A DNA stretch of 64,000 nt from Camellia lanceoleosa (lineage: Eukaryota > Streptophyta > Magnoliopsida > Ericales > Theaceae), in contig CM045758.1 of NCBI GenBank assembly GCA_025200525.1, positions 64,354,598 to 64,418,597 on the forward strand. The letters are read 5' to 3'. A program made the position numbers and the translations under genes. Positions 48,201-59,695 of the stretch are shown here, in pieces. How positions within the stretch are numbered: position 1 is the stretch's first letter; each line of letters opens with the position of its first letter. The notes beneath the pieces are model-generated. The model did no database searches, was not told the origin of the DNA, and saw only the letters and a list, made by a program, of their open reading frames with translations.

Positions 48201-49254
48201 AACTGTAGCTTGCTTTTCGTGCTCCTTTCGGAAGACAATTAGCCCTACAGTTCAGACTCCCATGGTTCTAAATCTGATTCCACAAGTGCAATGCGAAATA
48301 GATAAACACAAATGAGTCCAAATCTAGCAATTCTTTTGAAAAATCAATTTTGAATCAAAATGCCAAAAATGAACTGCTTTGCTAAATGATAGAGTCACCA
48401 CCTAAATATTTTTGAGAAATTTAGGAAACCTAAGACTCGTATCAAAGGCCACTTATTCGTCATCACCAAAGTGTCTCGGCTCGGGAACCTTAGGTGCGAG
48501 AAGGAAAGGTCATGAATTGAGCACCCCACTCAGCCGGTCAAAGATCAGCCTCTACTAATCATGATATGATTCTTATTTACATTATATGCTCTTGTTCCGA
48601 TTTATTAGGCTATCTTTACCAGGTGATGCACACTAGTATAGACTAATTGGCAAAAATTGGAACATTTGATTTTTATGTTTGTTTTGAAAGGTGTTTTGAA
48701 TATGTACCACTTGAAAAAGTGATCTCATATGTACATTTATCAAATCATCCCAATTCAAGCACTTGGCCTTCATCCACGTGCATTTCAAGAGATATATCAT
48801 TTAAGCACTTAGCCTTATGGAAAATATGTTAGATATGGCCACAATTACACGCATACGATATGCTAAAGCAATAAGCGCTCACCTAATACTCCAAGGCAAG
48901 CCAGAAGAAATAAAATGGTTAAAAACAATGCATGCTCCTAATCAATGCCACTTGACTAATGCAACACATGCAAAGATGCAACTTCTAGGCCCGGCTACTA
49001 GCATGGCGTGTGGATTAATTTGTTAGCATGCAGTTAAGCACGTATTCAAAGAAGTAATAAATAACAATGTGATTTAGAATGACGCGCTAAGCCTAATGCA
49101 TGCATGATAATGAATGCAATCATGAGAAATGCTAAACGAAAATGTGATGCTCTAAACTATCCATTATACGCAAATAAATGAAAGGGGGAAAGACATGAGG
49201 TTGGAAGACATCCACGCATTATTATAATTTTGTCCTCGCGTAGGAGGGTCCGAA

Positions 49255-49600
49255 TAAATGCCCTAGCAAATTACTACGACTTAGCTAACTATTATAAATC
49301 GAATAAATTAACTACACTAGCTAATTAGAATAAATTGGCCCTCTTGCAAGAGGGTCCGGATAAATGAATTAGCTAAGCTACTTAAGTAATTATCACAACG
49401 CCGAATTTAATTAACTATTCTAGCTAATTAAATAATTACAACACAAAATTAATTACTCTAACGACTTAGCTACAACGCAAAATTAACTAGCTAATTCTAC
49501 TAATTAAGTACAGCACAGACATAATAATACAAAGGACTAACTAAGTAGCTACACTATAGAATTAATTACGCGTAATTAAGTACTCTAACTAATCAGCCTC
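49255..49600. repeat. TAGCTAATTA low-complexity module (TE-1 5' LTR)
   Basis: Around 340 bp of TTAGCTAATTA/ACTAGCTAATT/ACGCGTAATTAAG strings, almost without other words. Confidence 0.6.
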
Positions 49601-49734
49601 GAGAAGTAAGGAATGCTCATGAATGAATGCGGATTCCACCCAAAATGATTCTGTTTTGCCATTAGAAGATTGCACTATTTTGCCTTAGCCTCTGCTCTAT
49701 TCTGCAGGAAAAAGGGACTCTGCTTGGTTGAAAA

Positions 49735-49795
49735 AGGTGGCCAGCTGGCTAGAAGTAGTGGGTGGCCGTACAGAAAAAGTGGCCGGCTGACCACT
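49735..49795. repeat. GGCCGGC-like array, downstream position (TE-1 5' LTR)
   Basis: GGCCAGCTGGCT, GGTGGCCG and GGCCGGCTGACC words. Degenerate. Confidence 0.5.
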
Positions 49796-51164
49796 AGTTT
49801 GGGGTACTACCTTGTTGCAATAGATAACAAACAGAGCACAAACAGAGCATTTTTAGGGGATGTTTGTCCACCCTACCTCTTCTTATCATCAAACAAATCA
49901 AAGGAGGGGTAGGCTCGATTCGCTAGCCATCAATTGGTACAAAGTCATTACGTGATGACTTATGAACCAAGGGATACAATTTCAATAAATGCATAATGAA
50001 AGACCCACAAACCTCCTCCCTATCATGACATTGATCAAGGGAAGCGGTCGACCTTGACTCTTGAACCGTTTTCATCACTAACAAGTATGAAACGACTCAA
50101 GATTCAATGGGTTCAATTAACGTCCGATTGAATCCAAACCATTTTATTATCTTGCTCCATTTTATTCCCATTTTTAATATCTCTTTTAATTACCTTTCCA
50201 TTCCTTGAGCCTTTTAGTCCAATAATGAAGATTAAGTCCACTAATGGAAAGAAGTGTCAAACAAAGGGTTATTTTGGACATAAGAGAGATGTCATGCCAC
50301 TGGTAATGAACCTTCGAAGAGATTAAACCATTAAGCACAACAATCTCTATCTCAAGCTTAAACAAACAATTAGTTTGAAACGACCCTCAAAGCAAAGAAG
50401 AAGCCAAGAAATGAGAGAGGTGTAGAGATGATTAGGGGTGAACACAAGTATGGAAAGCTTGAAATAAATGCTATTAACTCAAACATATTGGTGTCTAATG
50501 CCTAAAACACCAAACCTATGAGGACCGTTACACTATAAGCATGCTATACAAAGCATAAATGAAACAAACACATAAAAGCAGTCCTAAATAAAGCTAAAAT
50601 AGTGCTAGAGTTGAGGTAAAAGAAGCTAAAAGAGTAAGCTAAAATAATAGAGCAATTAAGCTAGCAAACAAGCCAAAGGATGGGAGGCTAACCCCTCCAT
50701 TTTTGAGACTTCAAACCCACATTTTAAGCCTTTGAAAAAATCTGAAAATCAATGGTAAAAAGCTCAAAAAAAGTTGATGTAATGATGGGAAACACAAGGG
50801 CAAAAGTTTGGAATACAAGGTACAAAGAAAGGTGGTTAACCTTTTTACCTTTGGTAGCTTTAAGCCACTAGTTTCAGCCCATAAAAACAGTGTAAAAACA
50901 GTCCAAAAACAGCAAGAAAAGAGATGGAAGAAGTAGTACAAAGAAGGAAGAAGTTATACCTCTTGAAGACTCTTTGTTTCACAAACCACAAGGCTTTCAC
51001 TCTCAAAGGTTGAAATTTGGACTCAATAATCTCAGCAAAGAGAGCTCAAATATTGGTTTAGGAAGTGTTTAGGGAATGTGTGTGTGTTGCAAGATAGAGA
51101 TAGAGAAAAAATTTTAAGTTTTGGAGCTTTTGGAATTTTTTGTAACCCAATTTCAATAGGGGAG

Positions 51165-51185
51165 GTCATTTATATATAGAGAAAC
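51165..51185 (-). promoter_or_regulatory. TATA box of TE-1 5' LTR
   Basis: Minus strand TTTCTCTATATATAAATGAC, about 120 bp downstream of the phased array. The most convincing promoter element in this LTR. Confidence 0.55.
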
Positions 51186-51292
51186 ATATTACTCCCTTAG
51201 AAATATCTGTATATAGACAACTGGTGCAGTGCATACACATGTGGGAATAGCTGGCAACAAATATGTGCAGAAATCTATTTTTTGACACAAGT

Positions 51293-51398
51293 GGCTGGCC
51301 GTACACTTGTGGGGACACTTGGTTGGCCAATCCACTCAAAATGGCCTAATTTTTCACAATTGGCTGACCGTACACTATTAGTGGTCGACCGTCCATAA
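51293..51398. repeat. GGCCGGC-like phased array, upstream of TATA (TE-1 5' LTR)
   Basis: GGCTGGCC, GGTTGGCC, GGCC, GGCTGACC, GGTCGACC at steps of about 28, 22, 19 and 21 bp. Confidence 0.7.
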
Positions 51399-51981
51399 AA
51401 ATCTGCTTCCAGACCTGACTTCAAACGATCATATCTCTTTCATCCAGACTCGATTTTAGGTGATTTTTGAGTCTAAATTGAAGCCCCAGAAGTCTACTTT
51501 CCAATGGTGGTGGCCTTACATCTAATTCTAAGTGTGCAATGAGATATGCCTATTTTAGTAAAGGTTGCTCATTTATATCTTAACGGATTGATGCCCAACA
51601 TTTTCCCCAACTAGTTTTCTTCCCCCCTCCTATTTTGTCCAACTCCAAACCTATAAATAAGATATTTTTATAGATTTTTCAAAGAGTTCACCTCCCTTTC
51701 ATTTATTTCCACTTTGTCCTTACTTAGCTTACCGAAAAGTGCAATCTTTTAAACAAAATCCGAGCCTCGGAATATCGTAGAAACATTTGGAAAAGTATTT
51801 TGAAAAAGAGGGTTTTTAAGGTCTAAAATAGTTTTGGTCAAAAATGGGGTGTGAAGTTAGGATTAGAGCTTCTTCTTGCTGAAGACATCGAGCGTTTGTA
51901 TAGCATAACTTTCATCATCGAGTGATCAACCTGAGGCGCCCAAGTCTTAAGGGCGGTCAAAAATGAGGTGTCTACAATCAT

Positions 51982-52224
51982 TTGTCATACCCTTATATTA
52001 GCTATAAGTGATTGAAGCACCACCATAACATTGATAATTTTTTGACATGGAATATGATACATTCCACTGATAATTTGTATCCAATGAAACACTGCCACTC
52101 CAATGGCAGTTTGTGTCCATTGGTGCACAAGATATAAACATACTTGTTGAAGGCTTGATTCCACAAGGATAAGTTTGCTTCTTCATCATCATCACTCCAA
52201 GTTAGAAAGGTCCTACTGGGTGTG
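51982..52224. other. Right flank of TE-1, nothing recognised
   Basis: A 65-codon minus-strand reading (51998-52195) is Cys/Trp/Tyr-rich but matches no family I know. I do not call it a gene. Confidence 0.35.
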
Positions 52225-53011
52225 CCAATTTATGTTGGTAAAATTTTGGTTTAAGCTCAATCGACAATAATTAATCGAAAGACTTAAAATCTAATTTTCA
52301 ATGAGCACTAAAAGATCAGACTTTGTGATTGGGTTCTATGTCTTAAATAGATTAAGGACTTCATTGGAGGGTATTATGTAAAGAAGAGAAAGAACATAAT
52401 AGAATATATATTTATTCAAATGACTTGTCACTTGCTACCAGTTACAAGAACTTAAACAAGAACAAAGAATTGAAAAATACAACAATCGATAAAAGAAATG
52501 AAATGGGGGCTGGAAAAACTGTCACTTAAACTACTCCTAAAATTGCTAACTTAAACTACTTCTAGATATCACAATTTGTGAGTGATTTATGGGTTGATTA
52601 ATGTTTTGCTTGTATCTTCTTTGCCCTATTTATAGACTTAACCTTCACATTTCAAATTTCGTAACTGGTCAAAGTTGTTCCTTCTTTCATGGCCAGTTGC
52701 CTTATTCTTCTTAACAGCATGAAAGTTTGTTGCCACTTCTTTAGCCACACATTGCCTTATATCCTTCCACAATGCAAGCTAACCCATTATGCTCTCAACT
52801 ACTTTCATCACAATGCAATAATAATAACGATAATGATAAAGAAATAATAATAATAACATGGCCATAATCACTTAAAAATATGATTTATGGTATCAATTGA
52901 GATCAAAATCAACTAACCACAATTAACAAAATTAAATCGGCCACACTTGATAGGCCACAATAAAATTGGATTTGGCCACAATCCATGAAAAATGAAATTT
53001 GGTATTATTTC

Positions 53012-53053
<42 letters not shown>

Positions 53054-53670
53054 TGCTATTTAGTACCATTTGTGCTAAAAGTGGTTGAGAGGATAATGAA
53101 TTAGCTTGCATTGTGGAAGGAGATAAGGCAACGTATGGCTAAAGAAATAGTAACAAATTTTCATGTTGTTGAGAAGGATGAGGCAACCGGCCATGAAAGA
53201 AGGAACTATTTTGATCAATTGCAAAATTTGAAATGTGAAGGTTCAACCTATAAATAAGGTAAGGAAGATACAAGAAAAGCATTAATGAATCATCAATCGC
53301 TCACAAATTGTGAAGATTGTTTAGGCATAGTTAAGTTAGCCATTGTTAGGAGTCGATTAGGTGATAGATTTTCCAAATCCCTATTTCTTTCCTTCCTATC
53401 GATTGCTTTACTTTTTAATTCTTTGTTTTTGTTTAAGTTCTTGTAACTGGTAGCAATTGGCAAGTTATTTAAATAAATACATATTTTGTTTTGTTCTTTC
53501 TCTTCTTTATTTAATAACTTCCAAGGAAGTCTTTAATCTATTTAAGGCATAGAACTCAACCACAAAGTCTGATCTTTTTTGTGTTTATTGAAAATTAGTT
53601 TAAGTCTTTCGATTAATTACTGTCGATTAAGCTTAAACTGAATTTTTACCAATATAAATTGGCACATCCA
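52225..53670. repeat. 1.4-kb inverted repeat (foldback-like)
   Basis: Left arm about 52225-52830 and right arm about 53060-53670 are inverted copies with moderate divergence. Both outer ends carry GTGCCAATTTAT(G/A)TTGGTAAA and both inner ends an ATG(A/C)TCTCAACTACTTTC-like string. The roughly 230-bp loop holds an (ATT)n tract. A transcript across it would form a long double-stranded RNA. Whether this is a foldback transposon or two opposed insertions of one element is open. Confidence 0.8.
53012..53054. repeat. (ATT)n microsatellite
   Basis: About 14 ATT units in the loop of the inverted repeat. Confidence 0.95.
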
Positions 53671-54194
53671 ATGGGAGAAGATCAGACTATGTGGTTGAGT
53701 TATATATCTTAAACAGATTAAGGACTTCTTTGGAGGTTATTAAGTAAAGAAGAGAAAGAATATAGCAGAATATGTATTTATTCAAATAACTTGTCACTTG
53801 CTACCAATTACAAGAATTTAAACAAGAACAAATAATTAAAAAATATAGCAATTGACAGAAGAAAAGAAACGGGGGTTGGAAAAACTATTACTTAAACTAC
53901 TCCTAAAATTGCTAACTTAAACTATGCCTAGATATCACAATTTGTGAGTGATTATGGGTTGATTGATGTTTTGCCTTTTTCTTCCTTGCCTTATTTATAG
54001 GTTGAACTTTCACATTTCAAATTTCGCAACTGATCATAATAGTTCATTCTTTCATTGCCGATTACCCTATTCTTCTCAACAACATGAAAGTTTGTTACCA
54101 CTTCTTTAGCTACATGTTGTCTCATTTCCTTCTATAACGCAACTAACTCATTATGCTCTCAACCACTTTCAGCACAAAACGGTACTAAATAAGA
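53671..54194 (+). repeat. Third, direct copy of the inverted-repeat arm
   Basis: Starts at GGGAGAAGATCAGACT and follows the left arm to TCTCAACCACTTTCAGCAC. It abuts the right arm, giving an arm-loop-inverted arm-arm arrangement. Confidence 0.75.
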
Positions 54195-55140
54195 TGTTGG
54201 AAAATAATGGTTTTTCAGAAACTTTAATTCGAAATTAAAATGGGACCTAACTGTCAGTTGAGGTGGATCTGAGTGGTTTTGTATTCTCTTAAGTGAGAAA
54301 ATTGCAATACAAAAATAATGAGCCAAAACCATTGAGTTATGAATGAGAATTGACTTATAAAATGGGCATCAGTAAAGTTGGGCTTAAATTTGGACTTAGT
54401 CTTAGTTTGGACTGGGCCTAGGCTTGTGCTTGTGCATATGATGGGTTTGGTCTTGGACTTAGATTTGGACTTAATCTTGAGCTTGGGCTAAGCTATATTA
54501 TGTTGGGTTTAGCTTATGCATGTATTTGAGAATTGGGCTTGGATTGGGTTGTAACCCAACATTAGTATCCATTTTATGACCCATCTAGTTGGTTTATTCA
54601 ACCATCATTATATACATATTTATTTGTATATTTTAAGCACATGGAAGGTTTAGACCTTTGTAATTCTCATCTTTTGATGATGGAGATAATGACCATATTA
54701 GTGGCCATAGGTTTTCAACCTTTGTAACTCTAGTCCTAATGGCTAGAGTTGATTGCCTTGGTCAATGGCATTTGATGGCCCTATTAATGTATAGCCTTCA
54801 TGGCTAGGGATTTCCCTACTTATATAAATAGAGGCCTTTCCCCTCCAACTTAATAAGAGTTTTGGAGAGATTTTTGATAGAAAATGGAGATGGTGTTTTG
54901 AGATAAAACGTTGGAGATGTTTTTTTCCCTAAAGAATTTTTTTCCTATCTTCTTTTGCTAACCCCTTCTTTGGTTCTCGTTAGAGAGAGTGCAGCCATTA
55001 TCAAGTTCGCCGAAAGTATTCAAAAGGTACTTCTGCATTAGCTGGTTTTGACCATCGTATCTTGGGAGACAGACGCCAGCATACCTCCAGCATCCACCAG
55101 GAGGTGGTGAATTTGTTTTAAGGAAATTGTGGTATTACAC
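54195..55140 (+). other. LTR-like promoter segment
   Basis: Begins TGTTGGAAAATAATGG and carries a strong TATA box (TATATAAATAGAGG, 54821-54834) with a downstream leader. This is the layout of an LTR promoter, probably copia. The 3' end of the LTR and any internal domain are not identifiable. Upstream it has GGACTTAG/GGCCTAGGCTTG short repeats (54380-54480). Confidence 0.4.
54821..54834 (+). promoter_or_regulatory. TATA box in LTR-like segment
   Basis: TATATAAATAGAGG, a near-consensus plant TATA box. Conserved in copy A at 12228-12241. Confidence 0.5.
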
Positions 55141-56134
55141 AGACTTCGGTTTACATCCTTTATCTTTTTTTCTTTAAACTTTTAAATTTAAATAATTTTT
55201 GGTATATTATTTTATATGTCCATTTGAATCCATCTTGTAATATGTTTTACGGTATAATTTAGTTCATTCTTGTGTTTTTTTAGTTCTATAGTTTATTGTA
55301 TATATCATTCTTTAATAATAAAAAATTATTATTATTATTATTTTGTCATTTCTATTTAATTCATTTTATAGATTTTTCTTTTATTTTTATGGAAAAATAC
55401 TAACAATCTTATATAGCCATTTTTCAAAAACTATTTAAAATGAATCTGTTTTAGTTGTTTATTTCTAATAATTTATTCATGCAATTTATTTCATGTTAAT
55501 TAGTTGTTATTGTATGAGTTATTTGATTGTTAGTGTTTAAGTTGGTAGGAGTTCATAAAAATAAAAATTTCATTATGTAAGATTCTTACTATTTTATTTA
55601 TTTATTTATTATTTTTTTTTTTGTAGTTAACTTTCTTTACAGGTTTACGTAAGCGACAAAGGACGATATATAATACGAACAAATAAAATAAATTGGAATT
55701 AATAAATTGGACTACTAATTTTGTTTTGAACAAGATAACCTAAGCATGAATGAGAATTTTGGATCTTTAGATTTTTGGACATATTTGTGAATTTAATTAT
55801 TCATTTTACAGTTTAGGTTAATTTCGAATTTATTCCATATGTTGATTTTGATTGATTAAATTTTGGAAAAAACAAAGAGTTGATTTTATTTTATTTTTTT
55901 TGGAGAATTTCAAGAGATTCGGCTAGTCAAAAGGTTTCCAACGGTATAAAAATCTCCAAATAAGTTTGTTTTAGGAGAAAATTTAGCAAAATAGTTTCGA
56001 TTGTTTTAATATAATATTTATGTTGCATTATAAGGTCGATGGGTTCTAAGAGAGTATCAGTGCATGGTGGAATATTTTGCATTATAATGTCTTTACTTTG
56101 TATTCATTCTATTAATTAATTGTTGTATTGGTTG
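55141..56134. other. AT-rich stretch, nothing recognised
   Basis: Low-complexity A/T runs and no coding match. Confidence 0.5.
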
Positions 56135-56137
56135 TGA

Positions 56138-57152
56138 CACTACAAAAAAAAGTCACTTTTAGCAACTAAAATATTGGTCACCAATTGTCTGTTTTTGGTC
56201 GTTAATGACATTCTGTGACCAAAAACTTTGCTCGCTACATTTGTCACCAAAACCCTGTCGGGAAAAGGTCTTTGAGAGTTTTGCCGACCAAAAAACCTTT
56301 GATTGCTAAAAAGTAAGTCTTTAGCGACCAAAATTTTGGTCACCAATAGTCAATTATATTTCTTTAAAATTATACATTTACCGACCAATGTTTTAGTCGC
56401 CAATAGTCAAGGAATCGCCGACCAACACTTTTAGTCGCCAAAAGCTTCAAACGTAAAAAAAAAAAAAAAAATCATTGTAGAACAATTTGATCCGCTCTTG
56501 CGGAGACTCAAACCGCCAACCTTCCACACCATAAATCTTATGCACCGCACTCTTCCCACTATGCCTCTATAGCACCACATGATTGTATATGTGACATATA
56601 TTATTTATATAGTACATACACCCATATTAATATAAAAGTATATGTATAAACATAATTATTTTATTACATAATTTATGTAAAATAAACTATTTAGTAGCAA
56701 AATAAAAATAAAAAATTCACTTTTAGTGACCAAAATAATTTTAGTCGCTAAAAATGACCAATTTTGGCAACTAAACTTATTTTTTTGTCACTAATTGTAG
56801 ACTTTTGGCTACTAAAATTTTTTTTAGTAACCAAAAAGCTTTACTTTTAGCTACTAAAATTTTTTTAGTTGGTAAAACCCATATAATCAGCAACCAAACT
56901 TATTTTTAGTCGCCAAAAAGCTTTACTTTGGGCTACTAAAAATTTTTTAGTCACTAAAACCCATATAATCAGCGACCAAACTTATTTTTAGTCGCTAATT
57001 GTAGACTTTTAGCTACTAAAACTGTTTAGTCACCAAAAATCTTTACTTTTGGCTACTAATGCTGCTTTGGTCGCTAAAAGCTATATTTTCAGCGACCAAA
57101 TTTTTTTTAGTCGGGAAATTTGGTCGCCGAATGTTTTTTTTTTCTTGTAGTG
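56138..57152. mobile_element. CACTA-type non-autonomous transposon
   Basis: 1015 bp bounded by CACTACAAAAAAAAGTC and TTTTTCTTGTAGTG, with a 3-bp target duplication TGA at 56135-56137 and 57153-57155, as CACTA (En/Spm) elements make. The interior holds many TTTTAGTCGCTAA, TTGGTCACCAA and GGCTACTAAAA words in both orientations. Such subterminal repeats serve as transposase sites in known CACTA elements. No transposase is encoded, so mobility would depend on an autonomous relative. Confidence 0.9.
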
Positions 57153-57155
57153 TGA

Positions 57156-58690
57156 GTTTTTCCACGTCTTGATTTATATAATCAAGTGAATTACTCCAAA
57201 CATTATTGTGTATTGTTGCAATTTAACTCTATTGTTTATAATATTATTTGCTCATAGTTAGATGGTTAGAATGCCAGTGTTATGACCATAATAGTCTTAT
57301 ATACATAATTATTTCATAGTTATGAAACTCATGATATTCTTATAACTGCAACACATCTATAACTGCGTGAATTATATAATGTGAGTGATAGTTCAAATTA
57401 CTTATGTAATATGCATTATATGAGTTATTGGTTTATTAACTCATTTTGTATCCAAGTATGTATATAAGCAGTGAGCATGGAGGTTTAGTGGCAACGTGGA
57501 TAAAGTTTTATACACATCCCTTTTACATGGAATAGAACACTGAGTTTTTTTTTTATATTGTATTTTATACAAAGATAAGCTGGCAATCCAAAAGGATGGT
57601 TTCAAGTAGAGGAGTGTGTTCTGGGCTAAACAGACCATTTCAGACGTAGCCATGAACTTTGATTTTGCAGATTTAGATAATTTGTAATTGTAACAGTTGC
57701 ATTTCCTTTTGTAGTAGTTTTAATTTCTAATTTGTAATAGTTTTGCCATAGTGAAAGGAAAAGTGGAAGGAAAGAAATTATAAACCTTTTAGTTTAGAGA
57801 AAGTCTTTGGGATTAATTTTATTATTTTCAAAAACCAAGATGGATTTGGTTTCAAACCTTTGTGCTTAGAAGAAATCATTGGGTTTAAATCTTTTTTATT
57901 CCCAAAGTGGTAGTAAACTAAGTTTTGAGAAAGTCTTTGGTTATAATCTGATTATTTCCAAAGTGTTGTGGGAAAAGAAACCAAATTTTAGTATTAGCTA
58001 AAATATTTCTAATTTTTATTTAGAAATAATAAGTTCAGTTCTGGGAGTACCGGTTAACTTTTATGAGTGGTGTAATTTTGATAGCAATTTTTAATTGCTT
58101 ATAAGTTTTGTAAACTTGGTTTGTTTTAACCTAGTTTATCCCCTGGGAAACTTAATTCTAAATTTGTTTCTCATGGACTAGAAGTCAACATGCTCTTGAA
58201 AGTTTTGTCTAAGGTTAACTGGGTCTTAAGTAGGACCGGTGTGACCCTTCTAATCTTCCTAGAGACTTTCCTGACCATGTTTGATTCTAGGGTAAGTGGT
58301 GAGATCAATTTTGAATTAAATTTCAGACTTTTGGATTTTCTAGTGTTAGTTTAATTTCTGGAAAAACAAAATAGTGAAATTCTGTTGTGATTTTTTAGAA
58401 ATGGCTTCAAGAAATGACAACAGGAAATGTTGTTCCACCTAACACCCTAAACCTTGTGAGGTTCTTAAAGGAAGATCAAAAGAGATCAAGTGTGATTAAA
58501 GGAAATCATAAGATTGCATAATGATATCTTTGAATTTATCAGAGGCAATTAGTATGTTATCATTATGTCAATTATAGCATGTATGATTGCTATGTGACTT
58601 TACTTGAAAGTAAAGATGAGACAACCCGTTAGGGCGAGTGAATATATTTTTCGAATTTTTAAATTCTAAATATATTCTTAAATTGGTGGC
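57156..58690. other. Unrecognised sequence
   Basis: No gene recognised. GAGAAAGTCTTTGG and AAGTCTTTGGG words recur between 57790 and 57960, with no coding match. Confidence 0.4.
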
Positions 58691-59060
58691 TCCTAGTAAG
58701 TATAAAATCACTGATCACAAAAAATAGAAAACTGGTGGTTCCTAGGGGGTGTTAGACCACTGACTACAAGTTATGAGTTTGTGGTTCCTAGTAGTAAATA
58801 GATCATTGATTACATGTTAAGACATGATGATTTCTAGTAGTGGAGAGGCTACTGATCATATGTCAAGATATGATGATTCCTAGTAATGAAAGTGATTGTT
58901 GATCACATTGAAAAGATTGTGGTTCCTAGTAGTGGAAAGTCTACTGATCACATGATGAGAAATTAGTGATTCCTAATGATAAGACTACTAGCCATGTTAT
59001 GAAGTTCTGAATAGTAGACTATTGATCACTAGGTTTCGAATTCCAAATAGTAAAGCTATT
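58691..59060. repeat. 46-bp tandem array
   Basis: The word TCCTAGTAGT (or one variant) starts at 58691, 58740, 58786, 58833, 58878, 58924 and 58971, i.e. steps of 45-49 bp. In between, CTGATCACATG or TTGATCACATT recurs. Seven clear units and one or two decayed ones. Confidence 0.8.
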
Positions 59061-59695
59061 GACTTCAGAGTGACATGTAGGACCAAATTTGTTTGGTGCC
59101 TTGAATTCGGAAGAGACCTAATTCGGTTTATGACGATCTAAGAATGTATTTTCTGTGATATGATTATGAGAGTCTCATAATCATTGTGACATAAGAAATT
59201 GTTTAAAGACCCTGCATGAATTTTTGGAAAGGCCGAAAGCTTTTGTATAAATTCTACAAATGTGGGGGTGTCTTGCAAAAGATGACAATACCTAAACCTA
59301 AGCGGATAGAATAGCCTTAAAAATCCGTTGACTTTGTGTTCAACGGTTATGCACAATATAGTAGTACATATCGATTTTCTTGTAGATAAATCTGATATTC
59401 AAATTTATACAAGAATGCCATCGTGCAATTGAGGAAACGATTTCATGAGAAAAAAAGATAAGCCTAGCAGATGTTAAAAGACTACGACTTTAAAGTTTTT
59501 TTGTCTAATCTTCTTAAACCTATATGGTGGCTAGTGAGGCTAAAAGCTTCTTTGAAGTTGTGATTTCTCTAGCAATAAGTTATTAATTTAACTTTATCTT
59601 ACATAGGTAGTAAGCCTTGGGATGCAAGTAAATGAAAACCAATAAGGTTGGCTTGTTATCAAAGGATATCGATGAAAAAAAGACATGGATTATTT
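59061..59695. other. Flank of copia element, nothing recognised
   Basis: No coding match. It ends GGATTATT at the copia insertion point. Confidence 0.4.

Larger units (their letters stand above)
48204..51976 (-). mobile_element. TE-1 5' LTR
   Basis: 3773 bp, TGTAGACACCTC (at 51976) to GCAAGCTACA (at 48204). It contains, in transcription order: the upstream phased array (51293-51398), a TATA box CTATATATAAATG (about 51170-51182 on the minus strand), the downstream array (49735-49795), the TAGCTAATTA module and the conserved word GTGACTCTAT near 48390. It is the intact reference for the truncated 3' LTR. Confidence 0.9.
27896..51981 (-). mobile_element. TE-1: full-length Tat/Ogre-like Ty3 retrotransposon with nested insertions
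   Basis: Boundaries come from a perfect 5-bp target duplication ATCAT at 27896-27900 and 51977-51981 around two homologous minus-strand LTRs. The element is about 24.1 kb as it stands and about 15.5 kb once the nested TE-2/TE-3 block is removed. Order on the minus strand: 5' LTR, primer site, leader, gag, scraps of pol, long repeat-bearing 3' UTR, 3' LTR. Assignment to the Tat/Ogre group rests on the very long LTRs, the TGGCGAATCTGTTGGG primer site, the WSYEDMPGID signature and the TACGTAGGCAAC motif in the 3' UTR. The two LTRs differ at roughly 25-30 of about 225 aligned bases in one stretch I compared (about 28350-28575 against 48645-48870), so the insertion is old. It cannot be autonomous. 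Confidence 0.9.

Noticed and set aside
48385..48400. The word (G)TGGCGACTCT near 1024, 38418 and 43507 (GTGACTCT near 48390) as the primer-binding site of the giant LTRs
   Set aside because: Homology between LTRs continues about 200 bp past this word to ACA termini, where target duplications (ATCAT, GTTTT, TAACC/CAACC) are found. A better primer site (TGGCGAATCTGTTGGG) follows the true TE-1 LTR end. The word is LTR-internal.
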